DNA from: JBCDCE01 sp039182515 | GTDB lineage: Bacteria > Pseudomonadota > Alphaproteobacteria > Rhodobacterales > Rhodobacteraceae | Assembly (NCBI GenBank): GCA_039182515.1 | Contig: JBCDCE010000037.1 | Location: 1 to 37,010 of the forward strand | Length of the DNA: 37,010 nucleotides | Direction: 5' to 3' | Shown: one piece after another, positions 25,128 through 33,382 of the stretch | Numbering within the stretch: the first letter of the stretch is position 1 | How the letters are laid out: each line of letters begins with the position of its first letter | Position numbers and translations under genes: made by a program | Notes under the pieces: model-generated | Seen by the model: the letters and a program-made list of their open reading frames with translations, nothing else | What the model was told of the DNA's origin: nothing | Databases searched by the model: none

Positions 25128-26270
25128 TCATTTCACCGAACCGGCCAGCAACCCGCGCACAAGGTAGCGTTGCATGGCGAAGAAAACAAAAAGCGGCGCA
25201 ACGATCGAAACAAAGGCCGCTGTAGCCAAGATCTCCCAATTGCCGCCGCGTGTTCCGAGAAGTTCGACAATCCGGTTGGTCATCACGGTGGTCTCACCGC
25301 TGGCATCGATAAGGAAGACTTTTGCCACCAAGAGATCATTCCAGGTCCAGAGAAACTGCAGAATCGCAAAGGACGCCAGCGCCGGGAAAGACAAAGGCAA
25401 AATGATCTTGGTGAAGATCTGAAACTCGGTTGCGCCGTCAACACGCGCGTTTTCAATAATGTCCCTGGGCAGCCCGGCCATATAGTTGCGCAACAGATAA
25501 ATTGCGAGCGGCAAGCCAAAGCCAGTGTGTGCCATCCAAACGCCAAGATACCCTTTGCCGATCCCAATGCCGTTGTGAAACTTTAAAAGCGGGATCAGCG
25601 CCAATTGCAGCGGGACAACCAACAGCGCCACAACGACAGCAACCAAGAGCGCGCGCCCGGGAAACTCCATCCAAGCCAAAGCATAGGCTGCAAAGGCCGC
25701 GACGAGTATCGGTATGATCGTGGCGGGAATTGTCACTGTGAGCGTGTTAAAGAAGGCCTTGCCCATGCCCTCCACATTGCCTTTCTCAAAAAGCATTTTG
25801 TGATAGTTGTCGGTTGTGAACTCAGGCGGTGTTGTGGCCGTGGTGAAGACGCGCGGTAAGCGTTTACCTTCTTGGCTTTCAAGAGCCGTGAACCGAAAAC
25901 TGCCGTCCGTTTGTGGCATCACGGTTCGATCCCGACTTAGCTCAGAGGTTTGCCCTGGCTCAAACGCTTGCGGCGCGCGGCTTGACGTTCCCCAAAGGCT
26001 CACCTCAACGTTCTCAGCCTCGAACAGGCGCCCTTCAATAACGAAAAGCCCATTTTCTTCAATTTCAGCGCCAGAAATGCGGATGGGGTTATTCTGGCGC
26101 TCCTGCGCGGACAGAGAGGACCACCACCCAGAGCTCGTGATTTGGTCCGCGGTTCTAAAAGAAGACACCAAAAGCCCAACAGTTGGAAAGAGCCAAAGTA
26201 ATACCAACAGCAAGGCAGCGAGGTTGGTGATCAAAACAAGTGATGATTTATGTCCTGCAATATTGTCCAT
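25128..26270 (-). CDS. aglG: Alpha-glucoside ABC transporter permease AglG (MalG type)
   Basis: This 380-residue inner-membrane permease has a first helix at about residues 11-37 and a large insertion of roughly 130 residues (about 40-170) predicted to lie in the periplasm. Five further helices follow. The EAA loop that contacts the ATPase reads NARVDGATEFQIFTKIILPL. The insertion explains its length compared with about 280 residues for ordinary MalG-type permeases and is also a feature of AglG in Sinorhizobium. It starts 12 bases after aglF and is followed 9 bases later by aglA, so all are co-transcribed. It would pair with AglF to form the channel. Confidence 0.92.
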   Translation of the reverse strand: MDNIAGHKSSLVLITNLAALLLVLLWLFPTVGLLVSSFRTADQITSSGWWSSLSAQERQNNPIRISGAEIEENGLFVIEGRLFEAENVEVSLWGTSSRAPQAFEPGQTSELSRDRTVMPQTDGSFRFTALESQEGKRLPRVFTTATTPPEFTTDNYHKMLFEKGNVEGMGKAFFNTLTVTIPATIIPILVAAFAAYALAWMEFPGRALLVAVVVALLVVPLQLALIPLLKFHNGIGIGKGYLGVWMAHTGFGLPLAIYLLRNYMAGLPRDIIENARVDGATEFQIFTKIILPLSFPALASFAILQFLWTWNDLLVAKVFLIDASGETTVMTNRIVELLGTRGGNWEILATAAFVSIVAPLFVFFAMQRYLVRGLLAGSVK

Positions 26271-26282
26271 CTGTCGCCCCCC

Positions 26283-27299
26283 CTATCGCATCTCTTTACG
26301 CACTTCGCGCACGTTCCAAATCAGGATTGGCAAGACCAAGACCATGATGACCATGGCCGAGGCAGACCCAACACCCCAGTCATTGGCCCTAAAGAGCTTG
26401 TCGAACATGTAATTGGCCAGGACTTGGGTCTCCCACTGACCATTTGTCATTGCAAAAACAATGTCGAAGACCTTCAGAACAACGATGGTGATCGTGGTCC
26501 AAACCACAACAATTGTCCCCATGATCTGCGGCACTTTGATCTTGAAAAAGATCGTGAAGGGCCCCGCTCCGTCTACAATGGCCGCCTCAACCGTTTCTTC
26601 CGGAATTCCGCGCAAAGCCGCCGACAAAATCACCATCGCAAACCCAGTTTGGATCCAGATCAACACGATCATCAAAAAGAAATTGTTCCAAAAAGGGATC
26701 GTGAGCCAAGTCTGCGGCATGTCCCCTCCGAAGTACAAATAGAGTGCATTAAAAACACCAATTTGCTCCGTCCCCTCGGGACGTGTGTCGTAGATCAGCT
26801 TCCATATGACCGCCGCACCAACGAAAGAGATCGCCATTGGCATAAAGATCAGTGATTTCGCCACATTGCCCCAACGCAAGCGGTCTGTGAGCTGCGCTGC
26901 TAAAAGTCCGAACGCCGTTGACAAGGCTGGCACAACGATAAGCCAAAGCAAGTTGTTACGCAGGGCCTCCCAAAACTTCGCCTCCGCGAACATCTGCGCG
27001 TAATTGTCTGCCCCGACGAATACATATCTCGTGCCCTCGACGCTTGAGACGCGCTCTGTCACCGAAAGTCGGATCGTCTCGAAAACAGGATAGGCAAGAT
27101 AAAGCCCGAGCGCCAAAATGGCCGGTAAAAGAAAAAGCCAAGGCCTAATAATATTGGCGCGGTTGATATTGCGCCCTGCGTTTGGCCCTTTGGCCGGAAA
27201 TAGAACCCGATCCAGGAAAACATTAGAAAAGTAGAAGTAGCCAACGCAGCCGCCCACACCAATCAAGATGGTCAACAAACCTTGCAGTGCCGGATGCAT
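26283..27299 (-). CDS. aglF: Alpha-glucoside ABC transporter permease AglF (MalF type)
   Basis: This 338-residue inner-membrane permease has an N-terminal helix (residues about 5-28), a linker, and then the six-helix core starting at about residue 52 (WLFLLPAILALGLYLAYP). The EAA loop is VEAAIVDGAGPFTIFFKIKVP. It would form the translocation path with AglG, taking sugar from AglE and using ATP through AglK. The ATG at 27299 has a good GAAGGAG. The 139-bp gap before it contains two hairpins, which suggests that aglE mRNA is kept at higher level than the permease part of the message. Confidence 0.93.
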   Translation of the reverse strand: MHPALQGLLTILIGVGGCVGYFYFSNVFLDRVLFPAKGPNAGRNINRANIIRPWLFLLPAILALGLYLAYPVFETIRLSVTERVSSVEGTRYVFVGADNYAQMFAEAKFWEALRNNLLWLIVVPALSTAFGLLAAQLTDRLRWGNVAKSLIFMPMAISFVGAAVIWKLIYDTRPEGTEQIGVFNALYLYFGGDMPQTWLTIPFWNNFFLMIVLIWIQTGFAMVILSAALRGIPEETVEAAIVDGAGPFTIFFKIKVPQIMGTIVVVWTTITIVVLKVFDIVFAMTNGQWETQVLANYMFDKLFRANDWGVGSASAMVIMVLVLPILIWNVREVRKEMR

Positions 27300-27365
27300 T
27301 TTGCGAGCTCCTTCTCAGTATGCTGTCGAGGGTTTCAATGAAAACACTGGAATATGCATTGCTGT

Positions 27366-27395
27366 CCGTTTGCGATTTGCACGCTTGGCAAACGG
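27366..27395 (-). repeat. Inverted repeat in the aglE-aglF gap (distal to aglE)
   Basis: CCGTTTGC and GCAAACGG are perfect 8-base arms separated by 14 nt. It is the second of two tandem stem-loops after the aglE stop codon. There is no T-run. I read it as an mRNA-processing or stability structure. Confidence 0.55.
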
Positions 27396-27399
27396 GTAT

Positions 27400-27425
27400 G
27401 GGAGCGCACAGATGTGCACGCTCCC
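27400..27425 (-). repeat. Strong hairpin directly after aglE
   Basis: GGGAGCGCACA pairs with TGTGC-AC-GCTCCC, a stem of about 11 bp broken by a 2-nt bulge with a very tight loop. It starts 13 bases after the aglE stop. It could protect the 3' end of the aglE message or cause partial termination before aglF. This matches the usual need for binding protein in excess over permease. Confidence 0.6.
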
Positions 27426-27438
27426 GGTCGTATTGCGC

Positions 27439-28725
27439 TTACTTCAAAGCGTCCCAGCTGGACTGGATTTCAGCAGCAACCTCCGCAGCCGATTTACCGC
27501 CCGCATAGTCCACCATACCTGTCCAGAAAGATCCGGCACCCACACCGCCTGGCATCAAATCAGAGCCATCAAAACGGAAGGTTGTGGCAGATAAGAGGAT
27601 GTCATTCATTTTCTTGGTTGCGGCATCCGAGAACTTGGAAGTGTCCACGCCTTTATGGGGCGTCAAGAAACCACCAAGCTCCATCCACGCTTCATGCGCT
27701 TCGGTCGTCTTGAGGTATTCGATCAAAGCATGCGCTCCAGTGCTGTCGTTGGTGATTGCCCAAAGCGTACCAGCCCCGAGAACGGGTGCGCCGAGATCTT
27801 TCCCTTCATAAGCAGGGAAATAGAAGAAGTCCGCATCTTCGCCCACAACCGTTCCATCTGGGAAGAAGGCTGGGATGAACGAGGCTTGACGATGCATGTA
27901 GCACTGAGGCGGTGACGAGAAGAGACCTTTGGGGCTGTCGCGGAAATCAGTTGTGGCGACCGCACCTGCGCCGCCAGCCACGTAGGCATCGTTGCGCGCG
28001 AAAGCTCCAAACTCATCGATCGCGGCAACAACAGCTGGATCTGTGAACGACAGCTCATTTGAGACCCATTTATCGTACATGGCAGGCGATTGAGTGCGCA
28101 GCATCATATCTTCAACCCAATCGGTTGCCGGCCAACCCGTGGCGCCACCCGATCCCAAACCAATGCACCAGGGCGTACCCCCATCTGCAACGATTTGATC
28201 CGAGAGAGCTTTCAACTCTTCCATTGTCTCAGGCACTTCGTAGCCAGCGTCTTCAAAGTTCTCAGGGCTATACCAAACCAACGACTTCACATCGACTTTG
28301 TAGAAGAAGCCATAAAGCTGATCCGCGCCACTCACATCCGCGTAAGTGCCCAAATCAACCCAGGATTGTCCCGCGGCATAGTTCTCCTGGACCCAAGCGC
28401 CTGTACCGTCCGCCAAAGGCGTCAAGAACCCACGCGAAGCCATATCGGCCGCAAGACCCGGCTGAGGGAAAACCGCAACATTAGGAGCTGAACCTGCCTC
28501 AGCATCGACCAGGATCTGCTGCTCAAAGCTATCGGACCCCACATAGCGCACATCAGCCCCTGTAACGGCCGCGAAACCGGCAAGGACTTTCTCAACCGTT
28601 TCTTGGTCTGGACCTAGCCAAGGACCAAAGACTGTCACCTGCTCGCCCGCCAAATGACCATCAGCATAGGCGCCCCCGGCGAGCAATACCAAAGACGCGA
28701 CGCTCGCTGTCAAAACCTGTTTCAT
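27439..28725 (-). CDS. aglE: Alpha-glucoside-binding periplasmic protein AglE
   Basis: This 428-residue precursor is the solute-binding protein of the importer and captures alpha-glucosides in the periplasm. The Sec signal peptide runs MKQVLTASVASLVLLAGGAYA with cleavage before DGH. The mature part is a family 1 extracellular solute-binding fold, with aromatic residues and the segment VFGPWLGPDQE typical of AglE. The start at 28725 is fixed by GGGAGGAA and the signal peptide; the frame stays open to 28782 but that start is not supported. It is the first gene of the leftward operon. A perfect palindrome (CAAAGCGCTTTG) centred 60 bp upstream is the likely repressor site. Confidence 0.94.
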   Translation of the reverse strand: MKQVLTASVASLVLLAGGAYADGHLAGEQVTVFGPWLGPDQETVEKVLAGFAAVTGADVRYVGSDSFEQQILVDAEAGSAPNVAVFPQPGLAADMASRGFLTPLADGTGAWVQENYAAGQSWVDLGTYADVSGADQLYGFFYKVDVKSLVWYSPENFEDAGYEVPETMEELKALSDQIVADGGTPWCIGLGSGGATGWPATDWVEDMMLRTQSPAMYDKWVSNELSFTDPAVVAAIDEFGAFARNDAYVAGGAGAVATTDFRDSPKGLFSSPPQCYMHRQASFIPAFFPDGTVVGEDADFFYFPAYEGKDLGAPVLGAGTLWAITNDSTGAHALIEYLKTTEAHEAWMELGGFLTPHKGVDTSKFSDAATKKMNDILLSATTFRFDGSDLMPGGVGAGSFWTGMVDYAGGKSAAEVAAEIQSSWDALK

Positions 28726-28777
28726 GCAAATTCCTCCCAGATGCACTTGTTTCGATGTGTTTGCGCCATGAATCACT

Positions 28778-28792
28778 ACCAAAGCGCTTTGA
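28778..28792. promoter_or_regulatory. Operator 1 for the LacI-type regulator (aglE side)
   Basis: ACCAAAGCGCTTTGA contains the perfect 12-bp palindrome CAAAGCGCTTTG with the central CG typical of LacI/GalR operators. It lies 53-67 bp upstream of the aglE start codon. A TACATATT sequence just upstream of it on the minus strand could be a -10 element, placing the operator at the transcription start. The same 15 bases recur in opposite orientation at operator 2. Confidence 0.82.
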
Positions 28793-28947
28793 ATATGTAC
28801 TTCAAGCTACTGATGGGGCTACAACTGTCAATCAAGAATCAACGCTTTATGAAATTATACACAAGAATTCAGGTGCTTCCGTTTTACGTTCCACGCTCAA
28901 CTTACCGTTTACTAATCTTCAGAATCTGTTACCCCTAACAACAAATG

Positions 28948-28962
28948 TCAAAGCGCTTTGGT
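28948..28962. promoter_or_regulatory. Operator 2 for the LacI-type regulator (aglR side)
   Basis: The reverse complement here is exactly ACCAAAGCGCTTTGA, the same 15-mer as operator 1. The palindrome centres are 169 bp apart. It ends 11 bases before the regulator's own start codon, which implies autoregulation. Confidence 0.82.
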
Positions 28963-28973
28963 TATTTTTTGCA

Positions 28974-30002
28974 ATGAACCTCAAAGAGTTGTCTGAGAAT
29001 CTGGGCCTGAGCCAAACAACCGTCAGCCGGGCTTTGAATGGCTATCCTGAGGTGAGCGAGTCCACGCGCAATCGCGTGATGACGGCTGCAAAAACCCATG
29101 GGTATCGCCCCAACACGCGCGCCAAGGGGCTCGCAACCGGGCGCTCCTTAGCTATCGGGCATATCTTGCCGATGTCGGCAAAGCACGAAATGGTAAATCC
29201 CATTTTTGGCGATTTTATTGCTGGTGCTGGCGAAGTTTATTCGCGCCACGGCTACGATATGGTGCTTACCATCGTTGAAGATGGGCGAGAGGGCAAAGCT
29301 TACGAAGACCTTAAAGCAAAAGGCACGATTGATGGATTCATGGTCCATGCACCCAAACGCGATGAAGACCGCATTCCCCTTTTAAAATCGCTTGGGTTGC
29401 CTTTTGTGGTTCACGGGCGCGCCTCAGATGCCGAAAAACCCTACTGGTGGGTGGATGTAAACAACGCGCATGCCTTCGGTCGTGCGACAGAGTTGTTATG
29501 CGACCTCAATCACCGCCGCATAGCCCTTATAAACGGCCTAGAGACGATGGATTTCGCTCAACGCCGGCGTGAAGGTTATCGAAATGCCCTGAGGAAACGA
29601 GGGTTGCCCGAAGATCCAGCTTTGATGGCCAGCGATGAGATGACAGAAAGCTGGGGGTATACCGAAACGCTTCGCATGCGCGCTTTAGAAGATCCGCCCA
29701 CAGCATTTCTGGTGTCCTCTATCATTTCAGCTATCGGCGTACGCCGCGCGTTAGAAGATCTTGGCCTAAAAATCGGCCGGGATGTTTCCGTTATCACCCA
29801 CGACGATGCACTGAGCTATTTCCCAAATGGAACCTCACCACCGATGTTTACGGCCACGCAATCTTCAGTACGCGAAGCGGGACGTGTCTGCGCCGAACTG
29901 CTAATCGAACAAATCCAAAATCCAGCTTTGACTCCCAAATCAAAGCTTTTGGAAGCTCAACTTATTCTGGGCGCGTCAACCGGCCCTGCCCCGTCCGACT
30001 AA
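28974..30002 (+). CDS. aglR: LacI-family transcriptional regulator of the alpha-glucoside locus
   Basis: This 342-residue repressor has an N-terminal helix-turn-helix (LSENLGLSQTTVSRALNGYP), a hinge helix, and a periplasmic-binding-protein-like sugar-sensing domain. LacI proteins leave their operators, or more rarely bind them, on binding a sugar or sugar phosphate. Divergence from aglE and the twin CAAAGCGCTTTG palindromes support control of both arms and of itself. The ATG at 28974 puts the helix-turn-helix at residues 2-22. No ribosome site precedes it: the bases before it are TTATTTTTTGCA, so a leaderless or weakly translated message is possible. The frame extends upstream to 28755 but has no support. 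Ten bases separate it from the beta-glucosidase gene. Confidence 0.92.
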   Translation: MNLKELSENLGLSQTTVSRALNGYPEVSESTRNRVMTAAKTHGYRPNTRAKGLATGRSLAIGHILPMSAKHEMVNPIFGDFIAGAGEVYSRHGYDMVLTIVEDGREGKAYEDLKAKGTIDGFMVHAPKRDEDRIPLLKSLGLPFVVHGRASDAEKPYWWVDVNNAHAFGRATELLCDLNHRRIALINGLETMDFAQRRREGYRNALRKRGLPEDPALMASDEMTESWGYTETLRMRALEDPPTAFLVSSIISAIGVRRALEDLGLKIGRDVSVITHDDALSYFPNGTSPPMFTATQSSVREAGRVCAELLIEQIQNPALTPKSKLLEAQLILGASTGPAPSD

Positions 30003-30012
30003 GGAACGCTAG

Positions 30013-31341
30013 ATGAAATTTTCAGATCTGGACCGCCAAGCCTTTCCAAAGAACTTTTTATGGGGGTCCGCCACCTCAAGCTATCAAATCGAAGGGCATG
30101 GCTTTGGCGGCGCGGGCCTCACACATTGGGATACCTTTGCCGCCACACCCGGCAACGTTGTGGGCGCTCAAAACGGGACAATTGCTTGCGATCATTATCA
30201 TAGGTTTGAAGAAGACTTGGATTTGATCGCAGAAGCTGGCCTGGACACTTACAGATTTTCGGCGAGTTGGGCGCGCGTTCTACCGGAGGGCCGTGGCACG
30301 GCCAACGCAGAAGGCTTGGACTTCTACGACCGATTGATCGACGCTATGTTGGAGCGGAATATAAAACCTCTGCTCACGCTCTATCATTGGGAATTGCCAG
30401 TGCCACTGGCGGATCTCGGTGGCTGGCGCAATCCAGACATCGCGCACTGGTTTGGCGATTAAACCGACACCTTAATGTCGCGAATTGGAGACCGCGTTTG
30501 GGGAACTGCGCCCATTAATGAGCCCTGGTGTGTCGCTTGGCTGAGCCATTTCATGGGCGAACACGCACCAGGGCTGCGCGATGTCCGCGCCGCGGCACAC
30601 GCCATGCACAATGTCTTGCGCGCTCACGGGACGGCCATTCAAGTCATGCGCGCGCAAGGTCTTAATAATCTCGGCCTTGTATGCAATTTTGAATGGTCAG
30701 AACCCGCAAGCGACCTTCCCGAAGATCACGAAGCAGCCGCGCGCTATGATGCCATCTATAATCGGTTTTTCCTATCAGGCGTTTTCAAGAAATCTTACCC
30801 TGACTTGGTTTTGAAAGGTTTGGAAAGCCACCTCCCAAAAGGTTGGGCAAACGACTTCGACCTGATCTCAACACCTGTGGATTGGTGTGGTCTGAACTAT
30901 TATACGCGCAAACTTATTGCTCGCTTGGACGATCCTTGGCCGAGCCTTGGCGAAGTGGCCGGGCCACTTGAGCACACACAAGTGGGCTGGGAGATCTATC
31001 CCGAAGGTTTGTTCAACTTTCTGACCCGGACAAAAGAAGAATACACGCATGAGCTCCCCCTTTATGTAACAGAAAATGGTCTCGCTTTGGCAGGCGAAGT
31101 CAGCTCAAACGATGCAAGGCGGGAAGACTACCTTGCCAAGCATTTGCAAGAAGTCCTTCGCGCGAAGAACGCTGGCGTTCCAGTGGAAGGCTATTGCATA
31201 TGGTCCCTTTTGGACAACTATGAATGGGCCTTAGGCTATGAGCCGCGGTTTGGTCTGGTACATGTTGATTTCAAAACATTGCAGCGGACCCCAAAACCCA
31301 GCTATTGGGCGCTCAAAGACTTTTTGGGACAGCGCGGATGA
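30013..31341 (+). pseudogene. Beta-glucosidase, glycoside hydrolase family 1, interrupted by an in-frame TAA
   Basis: The reading frame encodes 442 codons of a GH1 beta-glucosidase but has a TAA at 30460-30462, codon 150. Both sides are in the same frame and the homology runs straight across it: WFGD-stop-TDTLMSRIGDRVWG, where family members usually have Tyr in the sequence F-D-Y. A TAT or TAC changed to TAA is the simplest cause. The acid/base Glu170 in INEP and nucleophile Glu354 in VTENG both lie after the stop, so the 149-residue N-terminal product cannot be active. Everything else looks intact, with no other frameshift, so the lesion is recent, a sequencing error, or read through. AAGGAA precedes the ATG, and the end overlaps glk by four bases. 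Confidence 0.9.
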
Positions 31342-32306
31342 CAGCGACAACAACACTCGTAGCAGACGTTGGCGGCACAAATATCCGACTAGCGCTATGC
31401 AAAAATGGCGTTTTAGACGCTGATACAGTAGAACGTTTTGCCAACGATAGCTTAAGCTCAATCGCTGAGGGCCTATCAAAATATATCGCCCTCAAAGCAC
31501 CCACCGCGATTGAAGCGGTTGCCGTTGCGGTTGCGGGGCCCGTGAGCGATGGCGAAGGGCGTTTGACCAACCGTGAGTGGTCCATCTCGCAAGAAGAACT
31601 TAGAGCCATCACAAAAGCCGATGTGGCCTTCGTCATCAATGACCTTCAGTCGCAAGCCTATGGCATTCAAGCTCTGAGCCCCTCCGACGTGAGTTGGGTA
31701 CGAGGGCGGGCGCCTTTGAAAACGAACAAAACTCAACTGGTTATCAATGTAGGCACAGGCTTCAACATCGCCCCCATCTTTCAAACGTCCCCCAACCAAT
31801 TGGTCGCAGCCTCGGAAGCCGGACACATCAGCCTTCCGGTGGCCACATCGCAAGACTTAGCTCTAAGTACGGCGCTCAAAAAAGCTCATGGATTTGCCAC
31901 CATCGAAGACGTTTTGTCCGGGCGCGGTGTCGAACAAGTTTTTCAATGGCTGAATAAGGGCGAAGTCGAGGGACAGAGCCTGTCTGGCCGAGATGTGTTA
32001 GAAGCGGCGCAACGCAACGAGCCTTTGGCGCGCGAAACGGTTGGGATCATGGTGCGATGCTTCGCAACCGTTGCAGGCGACTTTTGCCTCTCGCATTTAC
32101 CTTTTGGCGGCGTATATCTTGTTGGCGGGGTCGCACGGGCTCTCGTTCCATATTTTGAAAACCATGATTTCGAGAAGCATTTTACGGACAAAGGGCGCTT
32201 TTCAGAATTTTTGACAGACTTTCCAATTGGTCTCGTGAAAAACGACATTGCGGGCCTTTATGGAGCCTGCGCGTTTCTGAGCCAACAAACAAAAATAACA
32301 GCTTAA
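31338..32306 (+). CDS. glk: Glucokinase
   Basis: This 322-residue cytoplasmic kinase phosphorylates glucose, here released by AglA (and formerly by the beta-glucosidase), to glucose-6-phosphate. The ATP phosphate-binding motif ADVGGTNIRLAL is at the start. The FVINDL segment with the catalytic Asp, the VGTGFNIAP loop and the GGVYLVGGVARAL motif near the end identify the bacterial Glk (non-ROK) family. The ATG at 31338 overlaps the beta-glucosidase stop as ATGA; an earlier in-frame ATG at 31305 lacks support. Translation is probably coupled to the upstream frame, so the nonsense codon upstream could reduce its expression. Its stop codon overlaps that of convergent modC. Confidence 0.92.
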   Translation: MTATTTLVADVGGTNIRLALCKNGVLDADTVERFANDSLSSIAEGLSKYIALKAPTAIEAVAVAVAGPVSDGEGRLTNREWSISQEELRAITKADVAFVINDLQSQAYGIQALSPSDVSWVRGRAPLKTNKTQLVINVGTGFNIAPIFQTSPNQLVAASEAGHISLPVATSQDLALSTALKKAHGFATIEDVLSGRGVEQVFQWLNKGEVEGQSLSGRDVLEAAQRNEPLARETVGIMVRCFATVAGDFCLSHLPFGGVYLVGGVARALVPYFENHDFEKHFTDKGRFSEFLTDFPIGLVKNDIAGLYGACAFLSQQTKITA

Positions 32307-33382
32307 ATCATCACGTCTCGGGCATTGAACCCAAGGGTCTTTAAAAGTGCGTAACACTGATCACCAACAGCCAGCGAGAGTTCGTTAAGAGCCTGAGCGG
32401 TAACCCGTACAAGGAGCGATTGCTGGTCCACACTCAAGGTGATCAAAGCGCCCGGACCGTGGCCGCGTTGAATATCGGTAACCTCGGCGGTCAACTGATT
32501 GCGCGCGCTTAAAAGTGGCAAGGTTCCTTTCGCCAAAATCACGTCTTGTGCAGGAATACGAACCCGAACCCGCGCCCCAACTGGGGCATTTAGACCCGCC
32601 AAAATCAAAGATTGTTGCCCCAAGCTCAATCGTGTCAAGCCGCCTTCAAGATGCTCTTGTACCTGCGCGTTCACGAACCGGCAAAGCGCGTCCACTCCGA
32701 GGAAGGCCGCAAACTTTGGATCGCCAAGCGCGTCTTCAAGAGGAGCGGAAGCTAACGACTTTCCGGACTCCAAAATCACCAGACTGTCCGCAATCCGAAA
32801 CAATTCGCTTGGGTCGTGGGTTATATACAGCATTGGGATTTCATACCTGAACTTTAGTTTTTCGAGGTATTTTAGAACTAAATATTTGCGCATTTGATCC
32901 AATGATGACAGCGGTTCGTCAAGGATAAGAAATTTTGGATGTGCCATAACAGCGCGCGCAAATCCAACACGTTGGGCTTCTCCGCCTGAAAGCGCTGCTG
33001 GAGACTTTGATAAAAGGCCATCCAAATCAAGTAATGATACCAACTCTTCAAAGTCAATCGAAGGGCTAGAGGTCTGAAACCTAAGTCCGTAGCTGATGTT
33101 TTCACCAACCGTCAAATGAGGAAAAAGCCGTGTATCTTGAAATACATATCCAACGCGTCTCAAGTGTGGTTTTAAGTTTATGCATTGCTTGGTTGAGTAG
33201 AGCGGTTGGCAATCGAATGAAATTTCACCCGTTTGAGGTTCCTCAAAGCCAGCAATGATCCTTGCGAGAGTGGTTTTTCCAGACCCCGACGGCCCAAAAA
33301 GCCCAATAACGCCAGGCTTGCAAGCCACATCAACATCGAGCGCAAAGCCGGAACGCTCAAGTTTGGCAGATACCTCAATCAC
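32303..33382 (-). CDS. modC: Molybdate ABC transporter ATPase ModC
   Basis: This 359-residue ATPase drives molybdate import with ModB. Walker A GPSGSGKTT is at residues 30-38, signature LSGGE at 131-135, Walker B FLILDE at 151-156, and YITHDPSE forms the H-loop. The C-terminal region (about 290-350) is a TOBE/Mop oxyanion-binding domain, which separates ModC from other importer ATPases. The start is a GTG at 33382 that overlaps the modB stop as GTGA, so translation is coupled. Its TAA stop and that of glk on the other strand share the bases TTA within TTAA, leaving no room for an intergenic terminator. Confidence 0.94.
   Translation of the reverse strand: MIEVSAKLERSGFALDVDVACKPGVIGLFGPSGSGKTTLARIIAGFEEPQTGEISFDCQPLYSTKQCINLKPHLRRVGYVFQDTRLFPHLTVGENISYGLRFQTSSPSIDFEELVSLLDLDGLLSKSPAALSGGEAQRVGFARAVMAHPKFLILDEPLSSLDQMRKYLVLKYLEKLKFRYEIPMLYITHDPSELFRIADSLVILESGKSLASAPLEDALGDPKFAAFLGVDALCRFVNAQVQEHLEGGLTRLSLGQQSLILAGLNAPVGARVRVRIPAQDVILAKGTLPLLSARNQLTAEVTDIQRGHGPGALITLSVDQQSLLVRVTAQALNELSLAVGDQCYALLKTLGFNARDVMI

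Noticed and set aside
25855..25868. Near-palindrome GGTAAGCGTTTACC inside aglG as an internal operator
   Set aside because: It differs from the twin agl operators, has a mismatch in the arms and is explained by coding sequence.
30475..31341. Second half of the beta-glucosidase as a separate gene with its own ATG
   Set aside because: It is in the same frame as the first half, has no ribosome site and lacks the N-terminal part of the GH1 barrel; it is the continuation of one interrupted gene.
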